Below, piece after piece: positions 56,954-64,000 of a DNA stretch of 64,000 bases (positions are counted from its first letter, which is position 1; every line of letters starts with the position of its first letter). The DNA is from Streptomyces chumphonensis. Lineage in GTDB: Bacteria; Actinomycetota; Actinomycetes; Streptomycetales; Streptomycetaceae. A program made the position numbers and the translations under genes. Below the pieces are notes generated by a model. The model saw only the letters and a program-made list of their open reading frames with translations, did no database searches and was not told where the DNA came from. The stretch spans positions 46,732-110,731 of the forward strand of contig NZ_JACXYU010000018.1 of assembly GCF_014779715.1 (NCBI RefSeq), read 5' to 3'.

Positions 56954-58378
56954 TCAGACTCCCGCGGGCACGGCGTTGTCGGACAGGTCGGCGGGCGAGG
57001 CGAGGTGCCCGAGTACCGCCGTGGCGGCGGCCACCGGCGGGGAGACCAGGTGGGTCCGCCCGCCCTTGCCCTGCCGGCCCTCGAAGTTGCGGTTGGAGGT
57101 GGAGGCCGAGCGCTCGCCGGGGGCCAGCTGGTCGGGGTTCATACCGAGGCACATCGAGCAACCGGCGTGCCGCCATTCGGCCCCCGCCGCGGTGAACACC
57201 TTGTCCAGCCCCTCCTCCACGGCCTGGAGGGCGACGCGCACGGAGCCCGGCACGATCAGCATCCGGACGCCGTCGGCGACCTGGCGGCCCTCGATGACGG
57301 CCGCGGCCGAGCGCAGGTCCTCGATGCGGCCGTTGGTGCACGAGCCGACGAACACGGTGTCGACTTTGATGTCCCGCAGGCGCTGGCCGGCGGACAGACC
57401 CATGTAGGTCAGGGCGTTCTCCGCCGCGAGCTTCTCACTGACGTCCGTGAAGGAGGCCGGGTCCGGGACGCTCGCGGACAGCGGCGCGCCCTGGCCGGGG
57501 TTGGTGCCCCAGGTGACGAACGGTGCCAGCTCGGCGGCCTCGATGACGACCTCGTGGTCGAACACCGCGTCGTCGTCGGTCCGCAGCGTCCGCCAGTAGG
57601 CGACGGCCTCCTCCCAGTCGGCGCCCTCGGCCGCGTGGGGACGGCCCTGGAGATAGGCGAAGGTGGTCTCGTCGGGAGCGATCATCCCCGCCCGGGCACC
57701 GGCCTCGATGGACATGTTGCAGATGGTCATCCGCGCCTCCATCGACAGCTTCTCGATGGCCTCGCCGCGGTACTCCAGCACGTAGCCCTGACCCCCACCG
57801 GTGCCGATCTTCGCGATCACGGCGAGGATGAGGTCCTTGGCGGTGACGTCCTCGGGCAGTTCGCCGTTGACCGTGACCGCCATCGTCCTGAACGGCGCCA
57901 GCGGCAGTGTCTGCGTGGCCAGGACGTGCTCGACCTGGCTGGTGCCGATACCGAAGGCCAGCGCTCCGAAGGCACCGTGGGTGGAGGTGTGGCTGTCACC
58001 GCACACCACGGTCATCCCCGGCTGCGTCAGCCCCAGCTGGGGGCCGACGACGTGCACGACGCCCTGCTCGACGTCGCCCAGGGGGTGCAGCCGCACACCG
58101 AAGTCCGCGCAGTTCTTGCGCAGGGTCTCCAGCTGGGTCCGCGAGACCGGGTCGGCGATCGGCTTGTCGATGTCGAGGGTCGGGGTGTTGTGGTCCTCGG
58201 TGGCGATGGTGAGGTCGGTGCGCCGCACCTGGCGCCCGCTCTTGCGCAGGCCGTCGAAGGCCTGCGGGCTGGTCACCTCGTGCAGCAGATGAAGATCGAT
58301 GTAGAGCAGGTCGGGCTCCCCCTCCACACGCCGAACGACATGGTCGTCCCAGACCTTCTCCGCGAGTGTCCGTCCCAT
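56954..58378 (-). CDS. leuC: 3-isopropylmalate dehydratase large subunit
   Basis: Iron-sulfur aconitase-family enzyme. The 474-residue product has VVCGDSHTSTHGAFGALAFG, VFVGSCTNGRIEDL and GCSMCLGMN, supplying the three cluster cysteines. ATG 58378. It is divergent from the IclR-type ndgR, which activates leuCD in S. coelicolor. Confidence 0.97.
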   Translation of the reverse strand: MGRTLAEKVWDDHVVRRVEGEPDLLYIDLHLLHEVTSPQAFDGLRKSGRQVRRTDLTIATEDHNTPTLDIDKPIADPVSRTQLETLRKNCADFGVRLHPLGDVEQGVVHVVGPQLGLTQPGMTVVCGDSHTSTHGAFGALAFGIGTSQVEHVLATQTLPLAPFRTMAVTVNGELPEDVTAKDLILAVIAKIGTGGGQGYVLEYRGEAIEKLSMEARMTICNMSIEAGARAGMIAPDETTFAYLQGRPHAAEGADWEEAVAYWRTLRTDDDAVFDHEVVIEAAELAPFVTWGTNPGQGAPLSASVPDPASFTDVSEKLAAENALTYMGLSAGQRLRDIKVDTVFVGSCTNGRIEDLRSAAAVIEGRQVADGVRMLIVPGSVRVALQAVEEGLDKVFTAAGAEWRHAGCSMCLGMNPDQLAPGERSASTSNRNFEGRQGKGGRTHLVSPPVAAATAVLGHLASPADLSDNAVPAGV

Positions 58379-58497
58379 CGCTATCCCTCCGGTCGGCCGC
58401 GCCGCCGACCCCATATAGAGATCCTTGCCCCGCCGCTGGGGATGCCCAGGTGGTGGCCGTCACTCCAGCCTGGCGGGTTTCCGGAGATATTGAACTT

Positions 58498-58518
58498 GCG
58501 TTTCGTAATGTGAGACGC
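58498..58518. promoter_or_regulatory. Candidate NdgR operator between leuC and ndgR
   Basis: GCGTTTC (58498-58504) and GAGACGC (58512-58518) form an imperfect palindrome (6 of 7) around an AT-rich seven-base centre, 12 bases before the ndgR ATG. NdgR is known to bind the leuCD promoter region; this site is inferred. A minus-strand TCTATAT near 58413-58419 could be the leuC -10. Confidence 0.5.
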
Positions 58519-58530
58519 GAGTATCGACGC

Positions 58531-59256
58531 ATGGACAACTCTAGCGGCGCCTCAAGTGGTGTGGGCGTTCTCGACAAGGCAGCTCTGGTACTGAGCGCTC
58601 TGGAGTCCGGTCCGGCCACTCTCGCCGGGCTGGTGAGCGCGACCGGGCTGGCACGACCGACGGCGCACCGACTGGCGGTGGCACTTGAACACCACCGCTT
58701 CGTCGCCCGGGACATGCAGGGCAGGTTCATCCTGGGCCCCCGCCTGTCCGAACTGGCGGCCGCCGCCGGCGAGGACCGGCTGCTGGCCTCGGCCGGTCCC
58801 GTCCTGACGCACCTCCGCGACGTCACCGGGGAGAGCGCGCAGCTCTACCGGCGTCAGGGCGACATGCGCATCTGCGTGGCCGCGGCCGAGCGGCTCTCCG
58901 GCCTGCGCGACACCGTTCCCGTCGGCTCCACGCTCCCGATGAAGGCCGGCTCGGCCGCCCAGATCCTCATGGCCTGGGAGGAGCCGGAACGACTGCACCG
59001 CGGCCTCCAGGGGGCCCGGTTCACCGCGACCGCCCTCTCCGGCGTACGACGCCGTGGCTGGGCGCAGTCCGTCGGCGAACGGGAACCGGGCGTGGCCTCC
59101 GTCTCGGCCCCCGTGCGCGGCCCGTCCAACCGCGTCGTGGCGGCCGTATCGGTGTCCGGACCGATCGAGCGGCTCACTCGGCACCCGGGCCGCATGCACG
59201 CCCAGGCCATCGTCGACGCCGCGAACCGCCTCTCGGAGGCCCTGCGGCGCGGCTGA
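58531..59256 (+). CDS. ndgR: IclR-family regulator NdgR
   Basis: NdgR is an amino-acid-responsive regulator of leucine and antibiotic genes in Streptomyces. The 241-residue product has an N-terminal winged HTH (TLAGLVSATGLARPTAHRLA) and the IclR effector domain (GSTLPMKAGSAAQILMAWEE). ATG 58531. It is divergent from leuCD. Confidence 0.94.
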   Translation: MDNSSGASSGVGVLDKAALVLSALESGPATLAGLVSATGLARPTAHRLAVALEHHRFVARDMQGRFILGPRLSELAAAAGEDRLLASAGPVLTHLRDVTGESAQLYRRQGDMRICVAAAERLSGLRDTVPVGSTLPMKAGSAAQILMAWEEPERLHRGLQGARFTATALSGVRRRGWAQSVGEREPGVASVSAPVRGPSNRVVAAVSVSGPIERLTRHPGRMHAQAIVDAANRLSEALRRG

Positions 59257-59295
59257 ACGCCGTCGGCGGCACGCACCGGAACCACTCTCCCGCCC

Positions 59296-59332
59296 CTGCG
59301 GCTCAGCCCTGCTCCGAGGAGCTGAGCCGCAG
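59296..59332. terminator. Hairpin at the ndgR/DUF4188 convergence
   Basis: CTGCGGCTCAGC (59296-59307) pairs with GCTGAGCCGCAG (59321-59332), 12 pairs with a 13-base loop. It overlaps the last codons of the DUF4188 gene and probably ends ndgR transcripts. Confidence 0.6.
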
Positions 59333-59803
59333 CCGCGCGCCCGCCCGTTCCCCTCTGCGCCCCACCGGTATGACGCCGGTGGCGGCACCCAGCCCAAAGG
59401 GCGGCATAGACACGTAAATGGCCTCGTAGGCCCCCGCGGGCACGACGTAGGTCTCGTGCCAGATCCCCACGGCACCTGCGGCCTGCCGTGCCCGGCGGTT
59501 GAACGCCGTCCAGGCCGGGCGGTGCTCCTTGTCCTGCGCGGAGGCGTACGCGATCAGCTTCTCGTGCGACGCCCAGTACTGCACCACGAAGAAGAGCCGC
59601 GGCCCCCCGCTCAGGAGCCGGTAACCGATCATGCCGCTCGTCTCGTCCCGGCTCAGCTCCTTGAGCATGCGCGGCATCGCCGTGAACGCCGGCCACCAGC
59701 TGCGCACGGAACGCAACCGGTTGATGCGCAACCCGATCAGGAAGACGGTGACCTCCCCCTCGATCGCAGCGGTCATCCGTCCTTCGACGACTGCGTGCGC
59801 CAT
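59303..59803 (-). CDS. DUF4188 (monooxygenase-like) protein
   Basis: The 166-residue product from ATG 59803 has the DUF4188 pattern (GEVTVFLIGLRINRLRSVRS, LLSGGPRLFFVVQYWASHEK, GIWHETYVVPAGAYEAIYV), related to ABM-type antibiotic monooxygenase folds. Substrate unknown. It is divergent from a MerR regulator with two palindromes between them, so it is likely that regulator's target. GTG 59824 is an alternative start. Confidence 0.85.
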   Translation of the reverse strand: MAHAVVEGRMTAAIEGEVTVFLIGLRINRLRSVRSWWPAFTAMPRMLKELSRDETSGMIGYRLLSGGPRLFFVVQYWASHEKLIAYASAQDKEHRPAWTAFNRRARQAAGAVGIWHETYVVPAGAYEAIYVSMPPFGLGAATGVIPVGRRGERAGARLRLSSSEQG

Positions 59804-59872
59804 GACACCCGTCCCCTCGTCCACGCGGCACGCGAACGCGCCGTCGGCGGCCCGCGTGACGTCTCACACCGT

Positions 59873-59916
59873 ATTGGATAGCAACACTATCCCGTGATTG
59901 GATAGTGCCACTCTCC
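59873..59916. promoter_or_regulatory. Two tandem palindromes in the DUF4188/merR divergent promoter
   Basis: GGATAG-CAACA-CTATCC (59876-59892) and GGATAGTG-C-CACTCTCC (59900-59916, 7 of 8) form two dyads; ATTGGATAG is also directly repeated at 59873 and 59897, 24 bp apart. It is the AT-richest part of the region and a strong operator candidate for the adjacent MerR protein. Confidence 0.65.
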
Positions 59917-59973
59917 CTCGGTCGGGCGCAAGGCCCCTCAGGGGTGAACGGCGAAGACGGGAGAATCACCGGC

Positions 59974-60621
59974 ATGAGACTGGCGGAACTGAGCGGACGC
60001 AGCGGGGTGCCGACCGCGACGATCAAGTACTACCTCCGGGAGGGGCTCCTGCCGCCCGGCGAGCGGGTCACGGCGACCCAGGCCGAGTACGGCGAGGAGC
60101 ATGTACGCCGCCTCGGCCTGGTGCGCGCGCTCATCCAGGTCGGCCGCGTGCCGGTGGCCACGGCGAAGGAGGTGCTCCACGCCATCGAGGACGCGTCGCT
60201 GCCCCACGACGCACGGCTCGGCATCGCCGTGGAGTCCCTCCCGCCGCCCCGAGGATCCGCCGTCGACCCCGAGGTGCTGGAGGCCGCCGGCGGACGCGTC
60301 GCCGAGCTGCGGAACGCGCTGGGATGGGACCACGCGACCACGTCCGTGGGCCAGGAGATGCTGGTGACGGCCGTGGCCACGCTCATGCAGCTCGGCTACC
60401 CGTGTTCGGCGGAGCACCTGATGCCGTACGCCCGGCTCGCGGGCGAGCTGGCCGCCCACGACATGGATCTCGTCGAGGGTTTCGAGACGCCCACGACGCA
60501 GCTGGAAGCCGCCGTGGCCCTGACGGTGCTCTACGAGCCCGTTCTGCTGGGCCTTCGGCGCATGGCCCACGCCGAGGAGGCGACCCGCCGGTACGGAAAG
60601 GGCGTGGGAACCCGGTCCTGA
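59974..60621 (+). CDS. MerR-family transcriptional regulator
   Basis: The 215-residue product starts at ATG 59974 (MRLAELSGRSGVPTATIKYY), with a MerR winged HTH (PTATIKYYLREGLLPPGERV), a helical linker and a helical effector domain without clustered cysteines, so metal sensing is unlikely. GGGAG lies ten bases ahead. It is divergent from the DUF4188 gene and probably controls it and itself. Confidence 0.9.
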   Translation: MRLAELSGRSGVPTATIKYYLREGLLPPGERVTATQAEYGEEHVRRLGLVRALIQVGRVPVATAKEVLHAIEDASLPHDARLGIAVESLPPPRGSAVDPEVLEAAGGRVAELRNALGWDHATTSVGQEMLVTAVATLMQLGYPCSAEHLMPYARLAGELAAHDMDLVEGFETPTTQLEAAVALTVLYEPVLLGLRRMAHAEEATRRYGKGVGTRS

Positions 60622-60627
60622 ACAGCG

Positions 60628-60659
60628 CGAAGGCCCGCACCGAGAGGTGCGGGCCTTCG
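60628..60659. terminator. Bidirectional terminator between merR and tRNA cluster
   Basis: CGAAGGCCCGCACC (60628-60641) pairs perfectly with GGTGCGGGCCTTCG (60646-60659), 14 pairs, GAGA loop. It can end both the merR and the tRNA transcripts. Confidence 0.85.
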
Positions 60660-60668
60660 TCGATCGAG

Positions 60669-60741
60669 TACCCCCGACCGGATTCGAACCGGCGCTACCG
60701 CCTTGAGAGGGCGGCGTGCTAGGCCGCTACACAACGGGGGC
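60669..60741 (-). tRNA. tRNA-Glu (CTC)
   Basis: A 73-base tRNA on the minus strand. The acceptor stem pairs GCCCCCG with CGGGGGT, the anticodon stem-loop CCGCC-CTCTCAA-GGCGG shows anticodon CTC, and the T arm GGTTCGAATCC is canonical. CCA is not encoded. It is identical in all 73 bases to the tRNA at 60769-60841. Confidence 0.96.
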
Positions 60742-60768
60742 CCCAGCACGGCTCTCGAAGAGAGCCAG

Positions 60769-60841
60769 TACCCCCGACCGGATTCGAACCGGCGCTACCG
60801 CCTTGAGAGGGCGGCGTGCTAGGCCGCTACACAACGGGGGC
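60769..60841 (-). tRNA. tRNA-Glu (CTC), second copy
   Basis: Exact copy of the downstream tRNA-Glu, starting 100 bases away. The 27-base spacer contains a small GGCTCTC-GAA-GAGAGCC hairpin (60750-60766) that could guide processing. Confidence 0.96.
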
Positions 60842-60866
60842 ATCGATCTTGCTGAGAAAGATCGCG

Positions 60867-60938
60867 CTGGGGTACCAGGACTCGAACCTAGACTAACTGA
60901 ACCAGAATCAGTCGTGCTGCCAATTACACCATACCCCA
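60867..60938 (-). tRNA. tRNA-Gln (CTG)
   Basis: A 72-base tRNA on the minus strand. Acceptor TGGGGTA pairs with TACCCCA; the anticodon loop TTCTGGT gives CTG (reading CAG); the T arm GGTTCGAGTCC is canonical; discriminator base G fits Gln. It is the first of the three-tRNA unit. Confidence 0.95.
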
Positions 60939-61028
60939 CCAAAACTCAACCCCCGGTGGGGGTTTCGTCCAGGTGAGCCGCCTCCCGGTGTTCCGGCCTT
61001 TCGGCCTGCCCGCTCGGCGACAGGAAGA

Positions 61029-61057
61029 ACATTACCCGATCGCGTGCGGTGCTCCAA
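61029..61057 (-). promoter_or_regulatory. Promoter of the tRNA-Gln/Glu/Glu unit
   Basis: On the minus strand TTGGAG (61057-61052) and TAATGT (61034-61029) are 17 bp apart, a good vegetative promoter. It would start about 85 bases before tRNA-Gln. Confidence 0.6.
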
Positions 61058-61146
61058 AACGGGTTGTGCCGCCGCGCCCGCGTCCCCCGGGTCCGGGTGG
61101 GGCCGGACACACGTCCCGTCGCGTCCCACCCGGCACGACGCCGCCG

Positions 61147-62634
61147 TCAGGCCGACAGCCGCCCCAGAGCCGCGTCGACGCGGGCCAGGGTGCGCTCGCG
61201 GCCCAGGACCTCCAGCGACTCGAACAGCGGGAGGCCGACGGTGCGCCCCGTCACCGCGACCCGGACGGGCGCCTGCGCCTTCCCGAGCTTGAGCCCGTGC
61301 TCCTCGCCGGCCGCGAGGACGGCGGCCTTCAGGGCCTCGGCGTTCCACTCGGCGGCCGCGAGCCTCTCCCGGGCCGTGACGAGCAGGGCCTCCGCCCCGG
61401 GCTTCATGGCCTTGGCCCAGGAGCCCTCGTCCCGCACCGGCTCGTCCAGGAACAGGAAGTCCACGTTGGCCGTGATGTCGGACAGGACGGTCAGCCGGGT
61501 CTGGGCCAGCGGTGCCAGCTCCTCGAAGGCCGCCCGGTCGAACGCCTCGGGCTTCCACGGGGCGAACGGCGCCCTGAGCCACGGCTCGCAGGCGGCGGCG
61601 AACTCCGCGACCGGCATCTCCCTCAGGTGCGTGGCGTTGACGGCCTCGCACTTCTTGAGGTCGAATCGGGCCGGATTGGCGTTCACGGCCGTGATCTCGA
61701 AGGCGGCGACCATCTCCTCCATGGAGAAGATGTCCCGGTCCTCCGCCAGCGACCAGCCGAGCAGGGACAGGTAGTTGAGCAGCCCGGCCGGCAGGAAGCC
61801 GCGCTCGCGGTAGAGGTTGAGCGAGGACTCCGGGTCCCGCTTGGACAGCTTCTTGTTGCCCTCGCCCATCACGTAGGGCAGGTGGCCGAACTGCGGGGTG
61901 CCGCCGTTGCCGACGCCGATCTCCGCGAGCGCCCGGTACAGGGCGATCTGGCGCGGGGTGGAGGAGAGCAGGTCCTCGCCGCGCAGCACGTGGGTGATCT
62001 CCATCAACGCGTCGTCGACCGGGTTGACCAGCGTGTACAGCGGTGCGCCGTTGGCCCGGACGATGCCGAAGTCGGGCACGTTCTCCGGCTGGAAGGTCAG
62101 CTCGCCCCGCACCAGATCGGTGAAGGTGATCGCCTCGTCGGGCATCTTGAAGCGCACGACGGCCGTGCGGCCCTCCGCCTCGTACGCGGCGACCCGCTCG
62201 GCGCTGAGGTCGCGGCACAGCCCGTCGTAGCCGGAGGGACGGCCGGCCTTGCGGGCGGCCTCGCGGCGGGCGTCCAGCTCCTCCGTGGTGCAGTAGCAGC
62301 GGTAGGCGTGACCGGCGTCGAGCAGCTTCCGCGCCACCTCCGCGTAGAGGTCCATGCGCTGCGACTGCCGGTACGGCGCGTGCGGGCCGCCGATCTCGGG
62401 GCCCTCGTCCCAGTCGAACCCGAGCCACCGCATGGAGTCCAGGAGCTGCTGGTAGGACTCCTCCGAGTCCCGTGCGGCGTCGGTGTCCTCGATGCGGAAC
62501 ACCAGCGTGCCGCCGTGGTGGCGGGCGAACGCCCAGTTGAACAGGGCGGTGCGGACCAGGCCCACGTGCGGGTTGCCGGTCGGCGAGGGACAGAAACGGA
62601 CCCGGACGGGTGCCGGGGTGCTTGCGCTAGCCAC
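61147..62634 (-). CDS. gltX: Glutamyl-tRNA synthetase
   Basis: Class I synthetase. The 495-residue product has FCPSPTGNPHVGLVRTALFN (HIGH-type motif), KLSKRDPESS (KMSKS), and a C-terminal anticodon-binding domain. In Streptomyces, which lack GlnRS, GltX is non-discriminating and also loads Glu on tRNA-Gln for the GatCAB amidotransferase. GTG 62634 overlaps the FAH gene stop by eight bases. The tRNAs for Glu and Gln lie directly downstream. Confidence 0.97.
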   Translation of the reverse strand: MASASTPAPVRVRFCPSPTGNPHVGLVRTALFNWAFARHHGGTLVFRIEDTDAARDSEESYQQLLDSMRWLGFDWDEGPEIGGPHAPYRQSQRMDLYAEVARKLLDAGHAYRCYCTTEELDARREAARKAGRPSGYDGLCRDLSAERVAAYEAEGRTAVVRFKMPDEAITFTDLVRGELTFQPENVPDFGIVRANGAPLYTLVNPVDDALMEITHVLRGEDLLSSTPRQIALYRALAEIGVGNGGTPQFGHLPYVMGEGNKKLSKRDPESSLNLYRERGFLPAGLLNYLSLLGWSLAEDRDIFSMEEMVAAFEITAVNANPARFDLKKCEAVNATHLREMPVAEFAAACEPWLRAPFAPWKPEAFDRAAFEELAPLAQTRLTVLSDITANVDFLFLDEPVRDEGSWAKAMKPGAEALLVTARERLAAAEWNAEALKAAVLAAGEEHGLKLGKAQAPVRVAVTGRTVGLPLFESLEVLGRERTLARVDAALGRLSA

Positions 62635-63409
62635 GCTTGATCACCTTGTTGGTGAGAGTGCCGATGCCTTCGATGGTGACGGCGACCTCGTCGCCGACGT
62701 TGAGGGGGCCGACGCCCGCGGGGGTGCCGGTGAGGATGACGTCGCCGGGCAGGAGGGTCATCGCCTCGCTGATGTGCACGACGAGGTCGGCCACGGAACG
62801 GACCATCTCGCCGGTGCGGCCCAACTGCCGCTGTTCACCGTTGACCGTGCAGGCCACGGCGACGTCGGCGGGGTCCAGCTCGGTCTCGACCCACGGACCG
62901 AGCGGGCAGGAGCCGTCGAAGCCCTTCGACCGCGCCCACTGCTCCTCGCCGCGCTGGACGTCGCGCGCGGTGAGGTCGTTGGCGCAGGTGTAGCCGAGGA
63001 CCACCTCGGCGACGCGCTCTCGCGGCACCTGGTGGCACATGCGCCCGATGACGACGGCGAGCTCCGCCTCGTGCTGGACGTCGGCGGAGAACGCCGGGTA
63101 GGCGACCGGGTCGCCGGGGCCGACGACCGAGGTGGAGGGCTTGAAGAAGACCACCGGGGTCTCGGGGACGGTGTGTCCCAGCTCTTCGGCGTGCTCCGCG
63201 TAGTTGCGGCCGACGGCCACGACCTTGCTGGGGAGGACGGGGGCGAGCAGCCGCACCTGGCCGAGCGGGACCTTCTGGCCGGACCGCTCGAACTCACCGA
63301 AGGGGTGTCCCTTGATGATGTCGAGCACGAGTCCGGGCTCGGTGTCGGCGTCGCCCTCCACGACGCCGAATCCGACGTTGCCGTCGATGGAGAATCTGGC
63401 GATGCGCAC
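62627..63409 (-). CDS. Fumarylacetoacetate hydrolase family protein
   Basis: The 260-residue product has the FAH fold with metal ligands in HEAELAVVIG (E-x-E) and TCANDLTARDVQR (D), and the terminal MTLLPGDVILTGTPAGVGPL. Substrate unknown; family members are acylpyruvases or hydratases acting on 2-oxo acids. It directly overlaps gltX, a pairing conserved in actinobacteria. Confidence 0.92.
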   Translation of the reverse strand: MRIARFSIDGNVGFGVVEGDADTEPGLVLDIIKGHPFGEFERSGQKVPLGQVRLLAPVLPSKVVAVGRNYAEHAEELGHTVPETPVVFFKPSTSVVGPGDPVAYPAFSADVQHEAELAVVIGRMCHQVPRERVAEVVLGYTCANDLTARDVQRGEEQWARSKGFDGSCPLGPWVETELDPADVAVACTVNGEQRQLGRTGEMVRSVADLVVHISEAMTLLPGDVILTGTPAGVGPLNVGDEVAVTIEGIGTLTNKVIKRG

Positions 63410-63500
63410 GGTGCGGTGACCCTTCGGTGGCCTCGGACGGACGGTGAGGACTCAGCGTATCCGCTGCCGTTCACCCGTCGCCCCGCGGCCGTGACAGGCC

Positions 63501-63528
63501 CGCCCCCGGGCCCGTGCGGCCGGGGGCG
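63501..63528 (-). terminator. Terminator after cvnD
   Basis: CGCCCCCGG (63501-63509) pairs with CCGGGGGCG (63520-63528), nine pairs with a ten-base loop, 13 bases beyond the cvnD stop. Confidence 0.6.
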
Positions 63529-63540
63529 ACAGGGCCCGCG

Positions 63541-64000
63541 TCAGCGCAGGCGGGCCATGAGGGCGTGTTCCACGAGGGTGATCAGCGCGCTCTTCGCGTC
63601 GGCGCGGTGCCGGGCGTCGGTCGTGATGATCGGGGTGTCCGGCCCGATCTGCAACGCCTCGCGCACCTCGTCGGGGCTGTAGGGCTGGTGGCCGTCGAAC
63701 CCGTTGAGGGCGATGACGAAGGGGAGCCCGCTGTTCTCGAAGTAGTCCACCGCCGGGAAGCAGTCCGCCAGCCGCCGCGTGTCGACGAGCACGACGGCAC
63801 CGATCGCCCCGCGCACCAGGTCGTCCCACATGAACCAGAACCGGTCCTGCCCCGGCGTACCGAACAGGTACAGGATCAGGTCCTGGTCGAGGGTGATCCG
63901 GCCGAAGTCCATGGCCACGGTCGTCGTCGTCTTGTCACCGGTGTGGGTGAGGTCGTCGATGCCGGCAGAGGCGGAGGTCATGACGGCTTCGGTGCGCAGT
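63541..64000 (-). CDS. cvnD: Conservon GTPase CvnD (5' end beyond window)
   Basis: The visible 153 codons give the middle and C-terminal parts of a Streptomyces conservon D protein, a small Ras-like GTPase acting with a membrane histidine-kinase-like CvnA, roadblock CvnB and CvnC. LRTEAVMTSASAGIDDL, DQDLILYLFGTPGQDRF (switch II), VLVDTRRLADCFPAVDYF and VIALNGFDG (NKxD-type, with D) are seen. The P-loop and start lie beyond base 64000; an ATG at 63981 is internal. The rest of the operon should lie to the right. Confidence 0.9.
   Translation of the reverse strand, partial: LRTEAVMTSASAGIDDLTHTGDKTTTTVAMDFGRITLDQDLILYLFGTPGQDRFWFMWDDLVRGAIGAVVLVDTRRLADCFPAVDYFENSGLPFVIALNGFDGHQPYSPDEVREALQIGPDTPIITTDARHRADAKSALITLVEHALMARLR

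Noticed and set aside
60716..60976. Short open frames crossing the tRNA genes
   Set aside because: They are read through tRNA-Glu and tRNA-Gln sequences and repeat because the tRNA is duplicated.
63979..63981. ATG 63981 as the start of the cvnD gene
   Set aside because: Codons upstream (LRTEAV) continue the conserved CvnD sequence, and the P-loop would be missing; the gene is cut by the window edge.

Overview
The window is a high-GC actinobacterial chromosome segment, almost certainly core Streptomyces. Support comes from whiG, nsdA, hupS, four tandem type I signal peptidases, a conservon GTPase, GTG starts and third-position GC bias. As far as I remember, the gene order follows the S. coelicolor stretch from about SCO5541 (cvnD1) to about SCO5627 (frr) almost gene for gene. 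I see no insertion sequence, prophage, CRISPR array or integrated element. || Region by region: 1-3.5 kb holds frr-pyrH-tsf-rpsB (read leftwards). 3.8-6.1 kb holds a divergent M23-like secreted protein, a TetR regulator and the sporulation sigma factor whiG. 6.4-10.1 kb holds dprA, yifB/comM, yraN and a DUF2469 gene. 10.1-13.6 kb holds four signal peptidases (sipZ, sipY, sipX, sipW). 13.7-16.4 kb is a ribosome/tRNA-modification block (rplS, trmD, rimM, khpA, rpsP). 16.7-20 kb holds a SprT-like zinc protein, an archaeal/eukaryotic-type prolyl-tRNA synthetase and a methyltransferase. 20.1-26 kb holds ffh and the nitrogen block glnD-glnK-amtB with a GlnR box. 26.4-28.9 kb holds nsdA and a prim-pol-domain gene. 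29-35.6 kb holds ftsY, the glucose permease glcP and smc. 35.7-41.7 kb holds acylphosphatase, a CAP-domain secreted protein, mutM, rnc (absB), rpmF, a YceD-like gene and a coiled-coil cell-pole-type protein. 41.7-48.1 kb holds coaD, rsmD, recG, a DAK/FakA-like gene and rpmB. 48.2-54.8 kb holds thiD, thiL, an Lrp RAM-domain gene, a lipoprotein, ddlA, gpsA, plsC and cofC. 54.8-59.2 kb holds hupS, leuDC and ndgR. 59.3-64 kb holds a DUF4188/MerR divergent pair, three tRNA genes, gltX, a FAH-family hydrolase and the 3' part of a conservon cvnD gene cut by the window edge. || The genes are mostly housekeeping: translation, protein targeting (ffh, ftsY, signal peptidases), DNA maintenance (smc, mutM, recG, dprA) and cofactor supply. 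Several developmental regulators (whiG, nsdA, absB/rnc, hupS) lie among them. || The best signals beyond gene content are non-coding: two pairs of DnaA boxes with the same 18-bp spacing, long perfect hairpins between translation genes, a BldD-like dyad before whiG, a GlnR box before amtB, and several unassigned palindromes in divergent promoters (nsdA/prim-pol, leuC/ndgR, DUF4188/merR, glcP). I did not find a clearly new multigene system. The oddest coding features are the archaeal-type ProS, an M23 protein lacking both catalytic histidines, a sipX frame running into sipY, and a YceD-like gene whose conserved N-terminus has no ATG/GTG.
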